From: Polytrichum commune
Taxonomy: Eukaryota > Streptophyta > Polytrichopsida > Polytrichales > Polytrichaceae
Length of the DNA stretch: 64,000 nt
Direction of reading: 5' to 3'
Assembly: GCA_950295325.1 (NCBI GenBank)
Contig: OX485803.1
Span: 70,013,554-70,077,553, forward strand
The position numbers and the translations under genes are program-made. The stretch's first letter is position 1, and each line of letters opens with the position of its first letter. Shown piece after piece: positions 21,397 to 33,398 of the stretch. The notes under the pieces were generated by a model. The model made no database searches and was not told the origin of the DNA. It worked only from the letters and a program-made list of their open reading frames with translations.

Positions 21397-23238
21397 CTAA
21401 GTGGAGCCTCCTATGAGCCTCCTGAGATAGTGCATCCTCTCTTGCTCCCCTCGTAGCTCCTCCCACTGATGATAGCAGAGACCAAGTCAGAAATTGATCC
21501 CATTCAACAATCAAGAAAAAAAGAGGACAATTTATTTAAAAGCAACTGAAATTGGTTCATATTCTGACTAAAAACTAAGAGGCTAATCTGTAAGGATCCC
21601 AATGCATGTTTTACCTCCTGATGAGATAGAGGGATGATGGTCCATCCAGATGCTTCTAGAAGCCTCCTCTTTAATGCTGTGTGCCCTAAGAGGGCATCTG
21701 CTTCAAAGCACATTAAGATGCCACCAGTTAATAAGCCATAGAGACATCCTCCAGAAGGAACAGAACCACAAGTGAACATTCCATCGAGGAAAAAAAATGC
21801 TAAATTAAATTACTGTTGTGTGCACTGCACACTCTCAAGTGGTGACTGGATTACATAAAACATCCATCAAGTCCTTCTCACATGTTGAGTCAGATTTCAG
21901 TCAGAGCTTTAGTCAGAACATGTACGTACCAGTGTTTCGAGTAAAATGAGTAGGGCCATCAATCTCAATAGCAACTTTTGATTCCACCAAAGCCAGGTCT
22001 AATGAATACACGGCTCCACAGTATTCTGAGACCCATTTTCGTCCTGTTCCAACAAGTAACCTGTTCACTTCCTTGTGATCTACCGAACTGGATCTAGGAA
22101 TAGCCTTCTCATTCTCCCAAGCCTCGTTTAGCATGTTCTCAAATTCCTTCTCTGTGGCCAAGTTCATGTCTGCGTACTCTAGTCTTAAGGTTAGATTTGC
22201 TTGGTAAAGCTGAGATAAATGCTGGGATCCTTTGGGTTTTCTATCAGCTTGAGAGGTATTCATTTCTGCTCCCCACATGACAGCGCGTGTATTTATATTT
22301 CTCCAAAGAACACTAAACCATGGACGCCTCATCTGTTTTAAAACAGCAGTTGACCAGGCCATGCTTGCAAGTTGTTGTTGAGTGAACCCCCTAAAAATGC
22401 TTGCTTGAGCATCCGGTTTCTCTGCTAATTCATCAAGGGCATCAAATAAGGGATATATGGGCTGGTTCAAGCTTGCAAACGCCCACAAAATTTGCACTAG
22501 CTCTTGTGGCCTAAAGTTTTCTGCATTAAGGCCGGCTTGTTTGCCTATCCCCTCAAAGAGAATCGGGGCTGCATGTAGCATGGAAGCACAAGCACCTGCA
22601 GTGTTTGCAAGATTCTGAGCATTAAACTCTGGTAACTTTTCAAGGGCCGCATTAGCAAGAAGGTCCATCTCTTCAATAAAAAGTGAACTTCCACCAATCT
22701 TTGACAACGCCCATCCAATATTTGCCAGCCCCTGAGCTGAGCACTCTGGTAATGCCTGCACAACAGCTCCTAGGAATTCCTTCAATTCTCTCCTCCTAGC
22801 AAACACCAGCCTCTCAGATTTCAGCATAGAATCGGCTTCCATTCTTTTCGCAATGCGGTGAAGGGCAGTCGCACAATTCAAAGGACTCAAGGGTAGTCTT
22901 CTGGGTTGTCCCCAGTGAGGTTTCCTAAGAGCCTCAGTAACAATGGCTAGTACATACTCAGCATCAGGAGCCTCAACTATGCATCGATTTAGACTACGCT
23001 CCTCACGATACTGACTCCGTCCTATCCAGACCCTATCCTGATGAGTAGGATTTACACTGGCAATCCCTTTGAACCTTTCCAAATCTGACCCCCTTGATGA
23101 AGTGCCTTCACTATGCAGACTACATTCCACATCACCATTGGAGCTCACCATAGTTCTTGCATTGACACATAACTGAGGCATCACCTGGCAGCTGATCTTT
23201 CGCAAACAGTGGGATTCCACACTCCGTCTACCTGCCAT
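21397..23238 (-). CDS. RAP: RAP-domain protein with octatricopeptide-like repeats (organelle RNA factor)
   Basis: Resembles the plant RAP protein, a chloroplast factor in 16S rRNA maturation. Exons on the minus strand: 23238-21930, 21697 (or 21700)-21615, 21465-21397; phases 1 and 0. Helical repeats follow one another: ECSAQGLANIGWALSKIG, EFNAQNLANTAGACASML, FRPQELVQILWAFASLN, GFTQQQLASMAWSTAVLK. The RAP domain is spread over all three exons: VAIEIDGPTHFTRNT, then DALLGHTALKRRLLEASGW and PLSHQE, then WEELRGEQERMHYLRRLIG and a stop. The ATG at 23238 is the first in this frame and gives 486 residues; a GTG at 23277 is not a credible start. The known homologue is longer at its N-terminus (about 670 residues, from memory), and no obvious transit peptide is present, so upstream exons are likely. 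The repeats probably bind RNA; function is inferred from the family. Confidence 0.88.
21697..21703 (-). promoter_or_regulatory. NAGNAG acceptor inside the RAP domain
   Basis: The minus strand reads GAAGCAG-ATGCC at the start of exon 2. Splicing after AAG gives RNTADALLGHT, after CAG RNTDALLGHT. The second has the length I expect from plant RAP proteins (RNTG-x-x-LGHT). Both keep the frame. Confidence 0.6.
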
Positions 23239-26200
23239 TCCACCACTGGTCAACACACAAATCTTGGCAAGAGACACAATGCATGAGAATCAGAAGCAGA
23301 CACCAGGTTTCACCCTGCACCAATATTCATAAGAACCCATAAGGTACATGTGCCTAAAAGCAACACCTCCAGCAAGTTTCTATCTTGTGGTGGCCTTACA
23401 GGAGTCAGAAACAAATCCATGAAATTCTGGCAGCTCTGCAAATGTGCGAGGGGTGCACAGAAAAAACAAATCAAGATAAAATAAAATCATATGCGCCCTA
23501 CAAAATTCTGTGAAGTTGTCTCAGGGTTTAGGCCTTTTATTGTCGAGTAGGGGTCCTATTCCCACATACATTTGCACTGTAAACCTACCTCTCAGCCGTT
23601 AGATATAACCAATTCATTACATGGGATACATTAACAATGGCAGTGCGTGCATGGTTTTAGGACCAAATCTAGATGTTGGCAAAAGGCTCGTAACAGATTT
23701 AGGCAAGCATACCTTACTCTAAATTATACTATTTTGCAACCCTTCCTTCCTCAAAAGCATTCTTGAGCATGTATAAGGACGTTTTCTTTTTTATTCTAGC
23801 TTCAACAATAAAAGTTAAAGGATCAAAGTCCCTGAGTACATACATGAAAGCCAAGCAGAGTCAAGTGGCAAGCTTGCATTAGTCAACACCGCATTGTTGC
23901 CTATCTTTGGACACGAAAGCCTTCTTCCATCTACCAAGATCCAATTGCAGAGGTGCGTCTCCACTGGAATCATTCTTAGGTTATCCGGATCACTTAAGAA
24001 TTCTTCCATTTGCATTAGAACCTAAATAGGCTACTCAAGAATTCTATGATCACTGCAGAAATTTCTGTCCCAATGGGAAGTGAGAAAATGCAAAATGTGA
24101 TCATCACACTACAATTTGTAATTTGCTAACAGACACAAAAAGCACCTTGAGCAATATGTGCTCTGCATCTACGAATAGGTGAAAGATAATGCTCCACATG
24201 GGTTACTCAAATATAGGTTCAGAACAGCTATTGCAGTATGTGTCTTTATCCAAGGTTATGAAAAGAAAAAGCAGAAAGACATTACCTAAATCAAGCTCAA
24301 GGCTGTCCCTCCATGAAAGAGCAGCCAGCTGTCCCTTTGGGGCGAAAGATGACAGTAACTCCATTGCTCAATGATCAAACAATTGAGCTCTGATCAAATT
24401 GGTCATAAAAACATCCAACAACACCAATAAAACAAAGTCAGCAAAATAATTCCCATGATTGTGTCTCAACTGGGTTCCCAAACCTATACAGAGACATTCA
24501 TCTCAAAATCCACTCAAACAAATACTGTATAATCCCAAAAACAAGAACCAATCCCTCTTCCGTGTTAATTGGAAGCAACAAAACAGTCTCAAGACACATG
24601 TGAAGTACCAAATAGCAGTCCAATATATAACATTATTAATGCAATATCACCTTGAGCCAACTTTATGAAGAACATGCCCATTGTAATTACATTGAAACGA
24701 ATGCATGTTAATATTGCTGCATTTACTTTTATTACTTAGAAATATAAAGTGCCATCTTGAGGTTGGACAGTACAGAAGTTAAACAGGACTCCATGACCTC
24801 ATACATGTTGGTAATCTCTGGACAAGGCAAACCCATCATTATAAGCTTTACGCTGCAATACTCCCACATGATGTTCCCAACTAATATTTCTTAAACCAAG
24901 ATAATTGCACCAAGTTACTATCGTTTCTGGAAAACTAATGACTTGGTTTCATGTTCAACAGCTGAAACTAACATGCAATTGCCGTGATAATAAGAAATTT
25001 ATCACTACTGTGAGATTCTACTAATTCTGGAACTTCAAATTCATGTCATAATAATGCATTGGCTACAACAGGCAGACTCGGAAAGGGATCATAGAGATAG
25101 GTTACATTGGAGAGTCGTTCTTCTCTAGTAGTGATAATTCTCTAAATGCTGCTATGACGACTATGTATCAAAGAAAGGTGAGACAATCACAGAGATCTAT
25201 AGTACTATTAATGCATATTACTCACTAAGTTTCCAAAAGTCGGATGTACATATAGAGTTGTTATTTAATAGATCAGATTCCACTTAAAATCTCAAGCTCC
25301 TATATGAGGTGAAGTTTCTATACACTACTGTAAATAACCTTACCTGCAGATCAGTCAGCCAACTTCGTAAGGCAAAGGAATTCAGTAGACAAATTTGTCT
25401 CTGCTGGAGCCGCAGCTAGTTTACTGTTCACCGTCGAATGACTGTCAAACATGATTCAATCCTCCTCATAATATAATTCATGTGTCTTCACTTCCTTGGA
25501 AATCCTAAGTTTCATAGCTCAAAAATTGATTCCCTTTGGTTGAAATGGTCACCGAGGGATAGCATCATTCCGCGTGACTAGAGTGCATCCACAAAGTCGC
25601 TGTAACAAAACAGAGGACATCAATTAGAGACTTGGCTCTTGGAAATTTATCGTTCTACATTAATGTGCAGCTGAAAGAAAAGCATTAGGAGGGAAGGTAA
25701 GCTTTACCTTCCAGTAAGAGAAAATTGAAGACTCCCCCAACTCCTGCACCAGACGTTACTGTAACAGAGCCAGAACCAGCACATAGAGGTAGACCCAAGA
25801 ATTTAAAGACAAAATCAACATCACTAACAACACGAGAGGTCAAGACTTTACTTCCGGATTTTAGACAATTTATCAACGCTACACAGAAACAGAGCCACTA
25901 AAACTTAGATACGTAACAAAAGAACTACAGATACACTGTTTATTTCTGAGTGAGGAATACGCTGGTTTAATTCGAGAAACCCTGACTCGATTAAAAATAT
26001 AGTTGAAACCTTAATCCTCTAAGAACAAATACATAGGCTCGACAAAATGCATACCACAAGAAATGGAAACGAATTTCACACACATTAGAATTCTGTTACT
26101 AATTCCATTTCCTGGGAACCTGACACCTGATACGAGGTCACAAACTGACCTATAAATTTGCCATTCTACGTGTACCAAACTCTTGTTGCAGCAGGGACTT

Positions 26201-26300
26201 GCAGTCGAGACAGAAACCCTAGGGTTTAAGCCATGCGAGAGAGACGAAGTTCCCAACGATCTCAATGTTGTTCCCGCAAGGGAACGTTATCTTGTCCTGT
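23239..26300 (-). other. probable upstream exons/introns and leader of the RAP gene
   Basis: No separate gene recognised. Possible minus-strand exon at about 25880-25710: a pyrimidine-rich acceptor (CTGTTTCTGTGTAG) precedes 57 stop-free codons that end in a donor (GGAAG-GTAAAG). A second weak coding-like patch lies at 24015-23876. From 26300 to 26000 the minus strand looks like a leader: pyrimidine-rich, with a telo-box palindrome. Whether these pieces are spliced to the RAP reading frame cannot be told from the sequence; RNA data would decide. Confidence 0.35.
26214..26227. promoter_or_regulatory. double telo-box (AAACCCTAGGGTTT)
   Basis: A 14-base perfect palindrome containing the plant telo-box AAACCCTA in both orientations. 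Telo-boxes are common near the start of plant genes for ribosome and organelle biogenesis. Its position would suit the promoter or leader of the RAP gene about 3 kb downstream on the minus strand. Confidence 0.4.
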
Positions 26301-28022
26301 CTTTAAGTTCTCTCAGAGTATTCTATCATGCAATTTAATTGATGAGTTGATACCAGGAGGCTAAGTGATGGTTTCACAATGTAATAACATATAATCTTCA
26401 AATTGAGGGACTTTAACTTTATGGAAGGCCCACTAAGGAACATAAGGATTCTCGAGATACAAAATGAAATTACACTAGTATATGAGGCTGAGTTGATTGT
26501 GATCGTCCATTAGAGTTAATCGAAAAGTATGGGGATCAATGGGGGTCGAATTGCCTTAATGGTCCCTTGTTTGAGTGTAAGTTAACTGGAAAATCTTGGA
26601 GGGTTTCTTTGAGTTTTAGACGCTAACATGTTTTGTCTTTATACAAATAAAAGTCCTCTCGTTCTCTATGCCATATATGACATGCACATACATCTCTTTG
26701 CTCCTCTCATTACTTGTTTACTCCTCAAATAGAATCGCACTTAAGAAAGAACTCAAAGTTTTCTCAAAGCTTTTTTTGTCATAGGATATATAGTAAATAT
26801 TTGTAGCATTGCATAATTTCAAATAGTAAGTGACACTAAATACCATAAATGGTGTAGTTGTATACCTAAGCATATTATAGTGAATCCTTATGATTGTTGG
26901 GTTTGATCGAATACCACCATTGCAAAGGGACGAGGTATTGTCAAGTTCACTATGGAAGCGGTCAAGAAGGCTTTAACAAGCCTCTGACATGGTCTCGGAG
27001 AACCTGTAACAAGTGGGAGAGGTGCAACCACTATTACGCCTTCATTCCTAGTTACAAGATAGTTTCAGTCTCATAATTGGAGAGTCCAACAAGGCCCTCA
27101 TTTAGAGAGATTTTTGTTATTTCCAAGAGGAAAAATGCCATAGCATTGGGTGAAACCAATGAAGGCGCATGAAGGAAGGTATGAGTTCAACCCTCCGAAT
27201 CCATATTGAAGGCCAACCCTCAATGAGTTCTACTATATCCAACTTGGTTCACTCTCCCCTTTACTATTTGAATTTTTTGTAGAGTTATGGGGTTGGGAGT
27301 TTAGAGACCCTAAACCTAAAGGCCTTTTCTAGATGTACAAGGGACAATGTTAAATTTTCTTATTGTTGGTGGGTTTTAAGAAGTATGTATGGATAGACAA
27401 TGGCCATTTTCAAAAATTGTGGCAACAAAGTGAAGAGTGGGGAGTGGAGAACCTTTTTGTAGAATCTTAGCCTAGAGTGAGATAAACTTTTTTAACCACT
27501 ACTATGCTTTCGTAGTCATAGGAGATTTGGAAGCCCGGATTTTATTTTATTACGCCTCTTTAGAAAATCAAGGGTTCTTCAACACCAACTCCTAGTCAAG
27601 GCTAGGAGTAAGGTTTCATGACAGGAGTATGGAACGCAAGTGAGTTCTCAATTTTATGCTCAACCTCTCAGGGTCCCATTTTTTTGTTAAATGGAAAAAA
27701 GGTCCATAGGCTAGAGAGATATTTGAATGAGACTTCAATCCAAAGAAGACCTCTCCTCAATTTGCATGGACAAATTTAGTTTGACTTACCCTCGGTCAAC
27801 TTTATCTCAACCTATCAAAATATAAACTAACCTTTAGTAGGGAGTCCCCTTACGCTCCATTACCTTGGGCAGTATGCTCACATGTATCACCGAAAGAGAA
27901 ACCGGTTCCAATATGATCGGCCATTTCGTGGCTATTAGAAGACTATGGCATATTATCGCAAACTCAGAAGATACCTGCAAATATTTACTATAAAAGAATA
28001 TTAATACAAATAATTTTGTTGG
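26301..28022. other. intergenic with one MITE half
   Basis: 26795-26865 matches one arm of the TTAGTGTCACTTACTATTTG MITE family (see 60163); the opposite arm is missing, so it is a truncated copy. 26880-27850 has no coding signal that I recognise; it may be part of a decayed retrotransposon. Confidence 0.45.
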
Positions 28023-28027
28023 TAGCA

Positions 28028-28743
28028 TGTAATGCAACTAGAATTATTAAGGAATATTCTAACTACATGTGCCAGTGTGTAAGCAAAGAAAGATGAGAGC
28101 TAGACAACTCTCAGTTGAAGATGAATGGATAGGAGTAAGACAACTCCAGATTGACAAACATGTGCACTAGAGTTAAACAGCTCCGCATTTAGTGCATTGG
28201 AATTAGACTATTCCAATTGAGAACATGTGCACGTGAGTTATTTAGACAACTCTCGATGAGGTGCACGGAGTTAGACCACTCCATATTTGGAAAGATGAAT
28301 GTTATTCATTGGAGTTAGACAACTCTCAATGAATAGATAAAGCTAGTTGGAATTAGACAGTTCCAACTAGAAGATGGAATGGATAAACTAAGTTGGAGTT
28401 GAACAATTCCAACTTGAAGAAGGTTTGAGAAGAACCAAAGATAGAAGATTCATAATAGAACTAGAAGATAGAGCTATGAATAGAATGCTTTTACTATATG
28501 TAAAGATAGAAAGTAAAAGTAGTGCCTTTGGCATAAGAGGAAGCTCAGGGGAGGAGAGAGGGGCTTTTTGATTGTTAGCTCTCTCTCCAATGGTCGGGTG
28601 GTAGAGCTTCTTTGACCAAAACTTACTTGGTCTCGGATTGTATTTAGAGGTCTCACAAGCAATAAATTGTGTTTGTTTCAATTCTTTACTTTGAGATATT
28701 GTTGTCGTGAAACCAACTGCCAACCGGTGAGAGGTTTGTAACA
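28028..28743 (-). repeat. solo LTR, hairpin-array family, copy 1
   Basis: 716 bp, on the minus strand starting TGTTACAAACCTCTCACC and ending GCATTACA. Flanked by TAGCA (28023-28027) and TAGCC (28744-28748), a 5-bp duplication with one change. It aligns over its whole length with 45340-46148 in the opposite orientation; each is a lone LTR without internal domain. The half towards 28028 carries nine short inverted repeats (see the hairpin array entries). Short open frames here are shadows. Confidence 0.88.
28095..28415 (-). repeat. array of nine short hairpins in solo LTR copy 1
   Basis: Nine inverted repeats about 30-40 bp apart, each with an AGAC-type loop on the plus strand. Examples: TTGGAAT-TAGACT-ATTCCAA near 28199, GGAGT-TAGACC-ACTCC near 28263, AGTTGGAA-TTAGACAG-TTCCAACT near 28352. 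The stem sequences differ from unit to unit while pairing is kept. One unit (GAGTTAAACAGCTC, near 28174) has a mismatch. Confidence 0.85.
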
Positions 28744-28748
28744 TAGCC

Positions 28749-31700
28749 TAAAGAGGATGTAAATGTGAACAAACTCTTAAGTGAACTGGGAAATGCAATT
28801 GAAATGATATGAATAGGCTACTATCTAGAGATATCAAAAAATGGTAGTTGGAAAAACTATAGTTTGTTGAAAAGGATGTGTGGTTTGGTATCCACATATG
28901 TTGATAGAGGAATATTTAGACGGTGATTAGGAAGGAGGGGGAATTATTTTATCTCAAACAATTTTTCAATGAACCTCTCTTGGAATTAGTTCTGAAGTTC
29001 TGATTTCCCTGGACTTGGAAAAGTTTTGAGTTTATTAAGAGTGATTAGGCTCCAAAGTATGAAAGATTCGTTCTTTGTAAGACCATTGACTCAAATTATC
29101 AATTTAGTGCCTCAAAGATGTTTGTATTGGATCACAACTTGTCTTGACTCTTAATTTAATTTGGTGAAGGACTACGACTTGAAATATGTTTGATATAATT
29201 TCAAGGTATGATTCCTTGATTGTGACGATAATCTAGAAAGTGAAGGTTAAGTTGATGCTAGTTTGTGTGAGTCAAGCTATCATGGTCTTGTTGATTTCAT
29301 ATTGAGATTGCAATTCAATATGTTGATTACAAACTAAGGTAATATAATTTTATTGTCATTCCCTCTTTGAGAGAAAGAGAGATAAGATCCTATGTGTTAA
29401 ATATTTAGGTTGAAGAGGAAGGAGGAGAGATCCATTAGGAAAAAAACCATAGTCTACATTTAAGGTGATTATATTGGATTGTCCCCCTTGAACTTGGAAT
29501 TGGATTTGAATTCTAAGTACATGTGGGAATTACTAAAGTACTAATGCAAGGGATTGTCTCGTAGGAATGATTTTGTGGTTTTAATTTATAAATTGTCAAT
29601 ATTATTATCTTGGAGAACAAGCATGTTTCTCATTTGGATGAATCTGAAAGCAAATTTAGAGTGGCATATTAACAATCAATAGTTTGGTTTTCCATGTGAT
29701 AGAGTGATCCCATGCATGATGATATAATCTTGGTTACAATAATCAATCCGGATAAGCATGAGATTATAGTCTTGTTGTGAACAAGTGAGCAAGAACATGA
29801 TATGCCCAATTGAGTGTGTCGAAGAAGAATTTGATTGTTTGTTACAATGTCATTGTAAATGTAACTTGGTGAAGGCAATATACTAAATTGGTGAAGGCAA
29901 TACTAAGACTTGGTAAATACAATAGTGAACATGCTATGGTCCAAACTATAATTTCTCAAGCAACCCAAAGGTTTGTTATTTTCGTAAATTTTTGACAATA
30001 TTCGAAAGAACAGGGTGACAATACCATTGCATGTGAAGAGACAAATCAAATCACAAATAATGTATTTATTCGGTGGTTGAGCATTAGTAAGTATCAACCA
30101 TAATTGGATGTGAGTGTGATTTCACTTTCATATGCTACAGTGGTAATCTTGGATTAAGTAAAACATGATAACTCAATTCTCTAGCTCATTGTATCAGAGA
30201 CGTTACCATTGGAATAAAGACTAAAATTGAAAAGATGATTTGAGATGAGGATACATAATGAAAGACCAATTAAAAAGAAAAGATTGAATGAATGCACTAG
30301 ACCATATTCTATAAATTTTGTTATGGTTTGGTCTATGGTTATAATCATTGGATATCATGATTATTATGGCCAAGACCGGGACAATATAATTAAAATCATA
30401 TGTGATCCAAGAAAATTGAATATCATATAAGAATGATTGCACTGCAATTTCAAGTTGCATTAAATGGGATTAATTAAAACAATACTATTGACTATACCAA
30501 AGTACCGTTGGCTTTGGTAACGATACTCGAATGGGATACTTCATGCAAGGCTATTATCAATGGTTGTGCCTATCCTTGGACAACGCATTTGATCCAATTA
30601 AAATGAATTCATTGTCAGACTATGGCATGGGTAAGCAGTGTGAGTTGAGAGACAACCACAATTGCATCTATTGTTGTGAGAGTTTGTAAGACTTTACCTT
30701 GAAAATCGTCATCCAATTGCTAGTGAAAAACCAAAATAACTTGAAATAATTATGTGATTGTCTTAATAAAACTTATATGTGATACGTAGATGATGAATTA
30801 CCTTTTAAGTCTTCCTTGGGTGTTTCCCTAGTTTTTGTCTTATCCAAAGTCCTAATTACATTTTGGTGCCACTATTGGGGAAGGTCACGATCGATTTGAG
30901 TCTAGGGAGGTATGTCTGTTAGGAAATAATGAGAGACTATGGTTCTATGCGAGAAGTTTAAATTATAGCTTTGGGAGAAGCATCAAGTGAAATAAACGAG
31001 TGACATATTATTTCTTTTATTTTACAAATCCTAAAGTGGTAATTCAAACTTAAAATTGTAGAAGGTCAAATGTCTAGAATTGATAACACACATTCCATTT
31101 ATGGATCCAACCAAAGTATGGAAGCTTGATAGAAAGAGAAGTCCACCTAGTTATAATTTTAAACCTCACTTAGTTTCATCCACATTACTTATCTAGTTTT
31201 CCACATTCATCCACATACATTTATTTAGGAAGATACTTATGAGCCAAACAAAAGGTTCATCCAATGATTTTTTTCTCATCAACCCACTATGCTAATCCTT
31301 AAGCACCATTGTATAGGACCAAAAGTGATCACTTGGTCTTTGTTGCTAATGGAATAGAGCCAATAAAGAGGGAGAACAATATTCCACTCTCAGTCTAACA
31401 CACAGTTCTCGAGGCGATCACACCCTCTTACGTTTCATAACCACGTGCGATAATGGGGTATTTAATGGGGGGAATATTTATGCACCTCTCCATATTTTTT
31501 CCCTCCCTATTTGTAGATAAAAATCCACTTTGACATATTTTTAGCACCCTATATTTATTTGTAATTTTCTAGAGAGGCTAATTTTTGGCACAATATTTTT
31601 TTAATAAATCATACAAGTACTGAATAGTGGACATAATATTATAGCATTGCGAAACCGACTGAGCAACAAACATTCCATACCATTCAAATTGTCATTCATT

Positions 31701-33204
31701 TGGTTTTAATTAATATTACCAATCCTAAATCATTCAAAGTACCATTCAAAACACAACCAATAGCACTTGGATACTAGTTAAAGGGTTACCAATAAACATG
31801 GAGATAGCAAAATATACAAGCTAAAATTTGGACAAGAACTACACACTTCTTCACCCAAGTAATCAAACCCATGATTATTCTACTGATCCTACTACATGCT
31901 TTTAGGGGGATCCTATGTCTATGACCCTATTTTTTTTTACTGATTATTAAAATGAAGGAAATATCCACCACCTTATTTTACATATAATCATGTAAGGGAC
32001 ATTTTTCTAATACTATGGTAGATCTAGCGAAATTATGGATTTTACCTCAAATGAATTAAATTGACCTTTTTTTTATCTCACATGGTTTTCTAAAATTCCG
32101 ATAGTCACCTCCCCTGGACACATTTATTATTAAGTATAAGTCTTGCCATATTCCATTAAAATCATTATGCCCGATTAAAGAGAATGACCACATAAGGCCC
32201 ATGTACACACCTACCTTATACACAACAATATCCACGTCCAAAATGAGAGTCACATGATTCAATGACCCGGTAATGATGCTAAAAAAGACCCCCAAGTTCA
32301 AACACCATGTTGACAACCGCTTTCAATTTGTCTTCTTCCCACAACCTCCCACTCATTGGGAGTCTTCGGGAAGAACTTAATATCCTTTCTTCGTGGCATC
32401 GGATAAGCACCGATGACCAAAGCATTTATTTTCCCACATATGATCATTACTTTCTTCTACTACAAGTCCGTTGTTGTTGCAAAGTCGCCAAGCATGTGAC
32501 TCACGGAGTTTACTTTCCCTCCCTTATGAAACTACACTAGATAGTCCCATTAGTGTGGGCCACACTAATTCTTTTTTTCCTAGAACCTATGCTAATCTTC
32601 TAGTAGAAAATTAGTGTGGGCCACATTAATTGTTTTTTTTTCCTAGAAATTGATGTGGGTGGTCATTTTGGTTTTGGCTACTTTGTCGTAAAAGTAATAT
32701 CCAATCAATGTGTTGGTTGAAAAGAAGATACATTGACCAAAATTATCCTGATATGTCAAAATTATAGTGGGCCTCATGAATATGTGTGCAAGGTGTAATT
32801 TGCCACAATATTCAGTGAACAAAGTTTGTGTTTTCAAAATGCATAATTGTTGGTTTGAATTAGTGTGAATCATACTACATTCTAACATTATTTTTATATT
32901 ATATGATGAATACTTACTAGGCAACAATCATTAAAGTTAGGCAAGGGACACATTATGAAGTGGCTCTCATTAACATGGCAAACCAATTGAACATGCAAAT
33001 TACATTAGACCAATGTGGTAGCTTTGTTCCTCACTCCACATATGAGTAGATAGATAGATAGATAGATACGGCAACCTTCTAGAGGCAAGCATACATGAAG
33101 AGTCTCTTCACCCAAAGGCTACTACAAGCATGTTGATGGTGGACTTTGTCATATATGAGCACATTGTGGGCACAACTATTCATCTTTCATATGCTGCAAA
33201 ACTA
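28749..33204. other. intergenic, no gene; possible gypsy primer site near 30864
   Basis: Long AT-rich stretch, no coding signal. At 30863-30886 the sequence TTGGTGCCACTATTGGGGAA resembles the primer-binding site of plant Athila/Tat-type Ty3-gypsy elements (TGGCGCCGTTGCCGGGGA) and follows a CA dinucleotide as at an LTR end. I found no second LTR. At 32549-32648 the segment ATTAGTGTGG-G-CCACACTAAT plus a T run occurs twice in tandem, each an inverted repeat. A TAGA microsatellite lies at 33046-33067. Confidence 0.4.
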
Positions 33205-33398
33205 CTACACCCTATATGGTTTTTAGTGTCACATGTGTAAAAGTGACACTTACCCTATGAAGGTTGGGTTTTGGCCAATGGATGAACTCATCCATCATCC
33301 ATGACAGTATTCGTGCACTTATTCATAAGAAGCGTCATCCAAAAAGTTACCATAGTGGCATTAAATACCATATGACACTAAACATCATATTTAGTGTA
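33205..33398. mobile_element. TTTAGTGTC-type TIR MITE
   Basis: 194 bp. Left end CTACACCCTATATGG then TTTTTAGTGTCACATG; the complement of the right end reads TACACTAAATATGATG then TTTAGTGTCATATGG. The interior carries a CTTACCCTAT motif also seen near 6845. It belongs with the elements at 46572, 59241 and 60163 or to a close relative. Target duplication not resolved. Confidence 0.5.

Noticed and set aside
21913..23277. 454-codon frame taken as starting at 23277 and ending at 21913
   Set aside because: The start codon there is GTG, and the 3' end runs past a GT donor; the real coding sequence starts at an ATG (23238) or in an upstream exon, and continues through two further exons.
28388..28744. 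118-codon open frame in solo LTR copy 1, similar to one in copy 2
   Set aside because: Similarity is explained by the shared LTR DNA; the frames are broken differently in the two copies.
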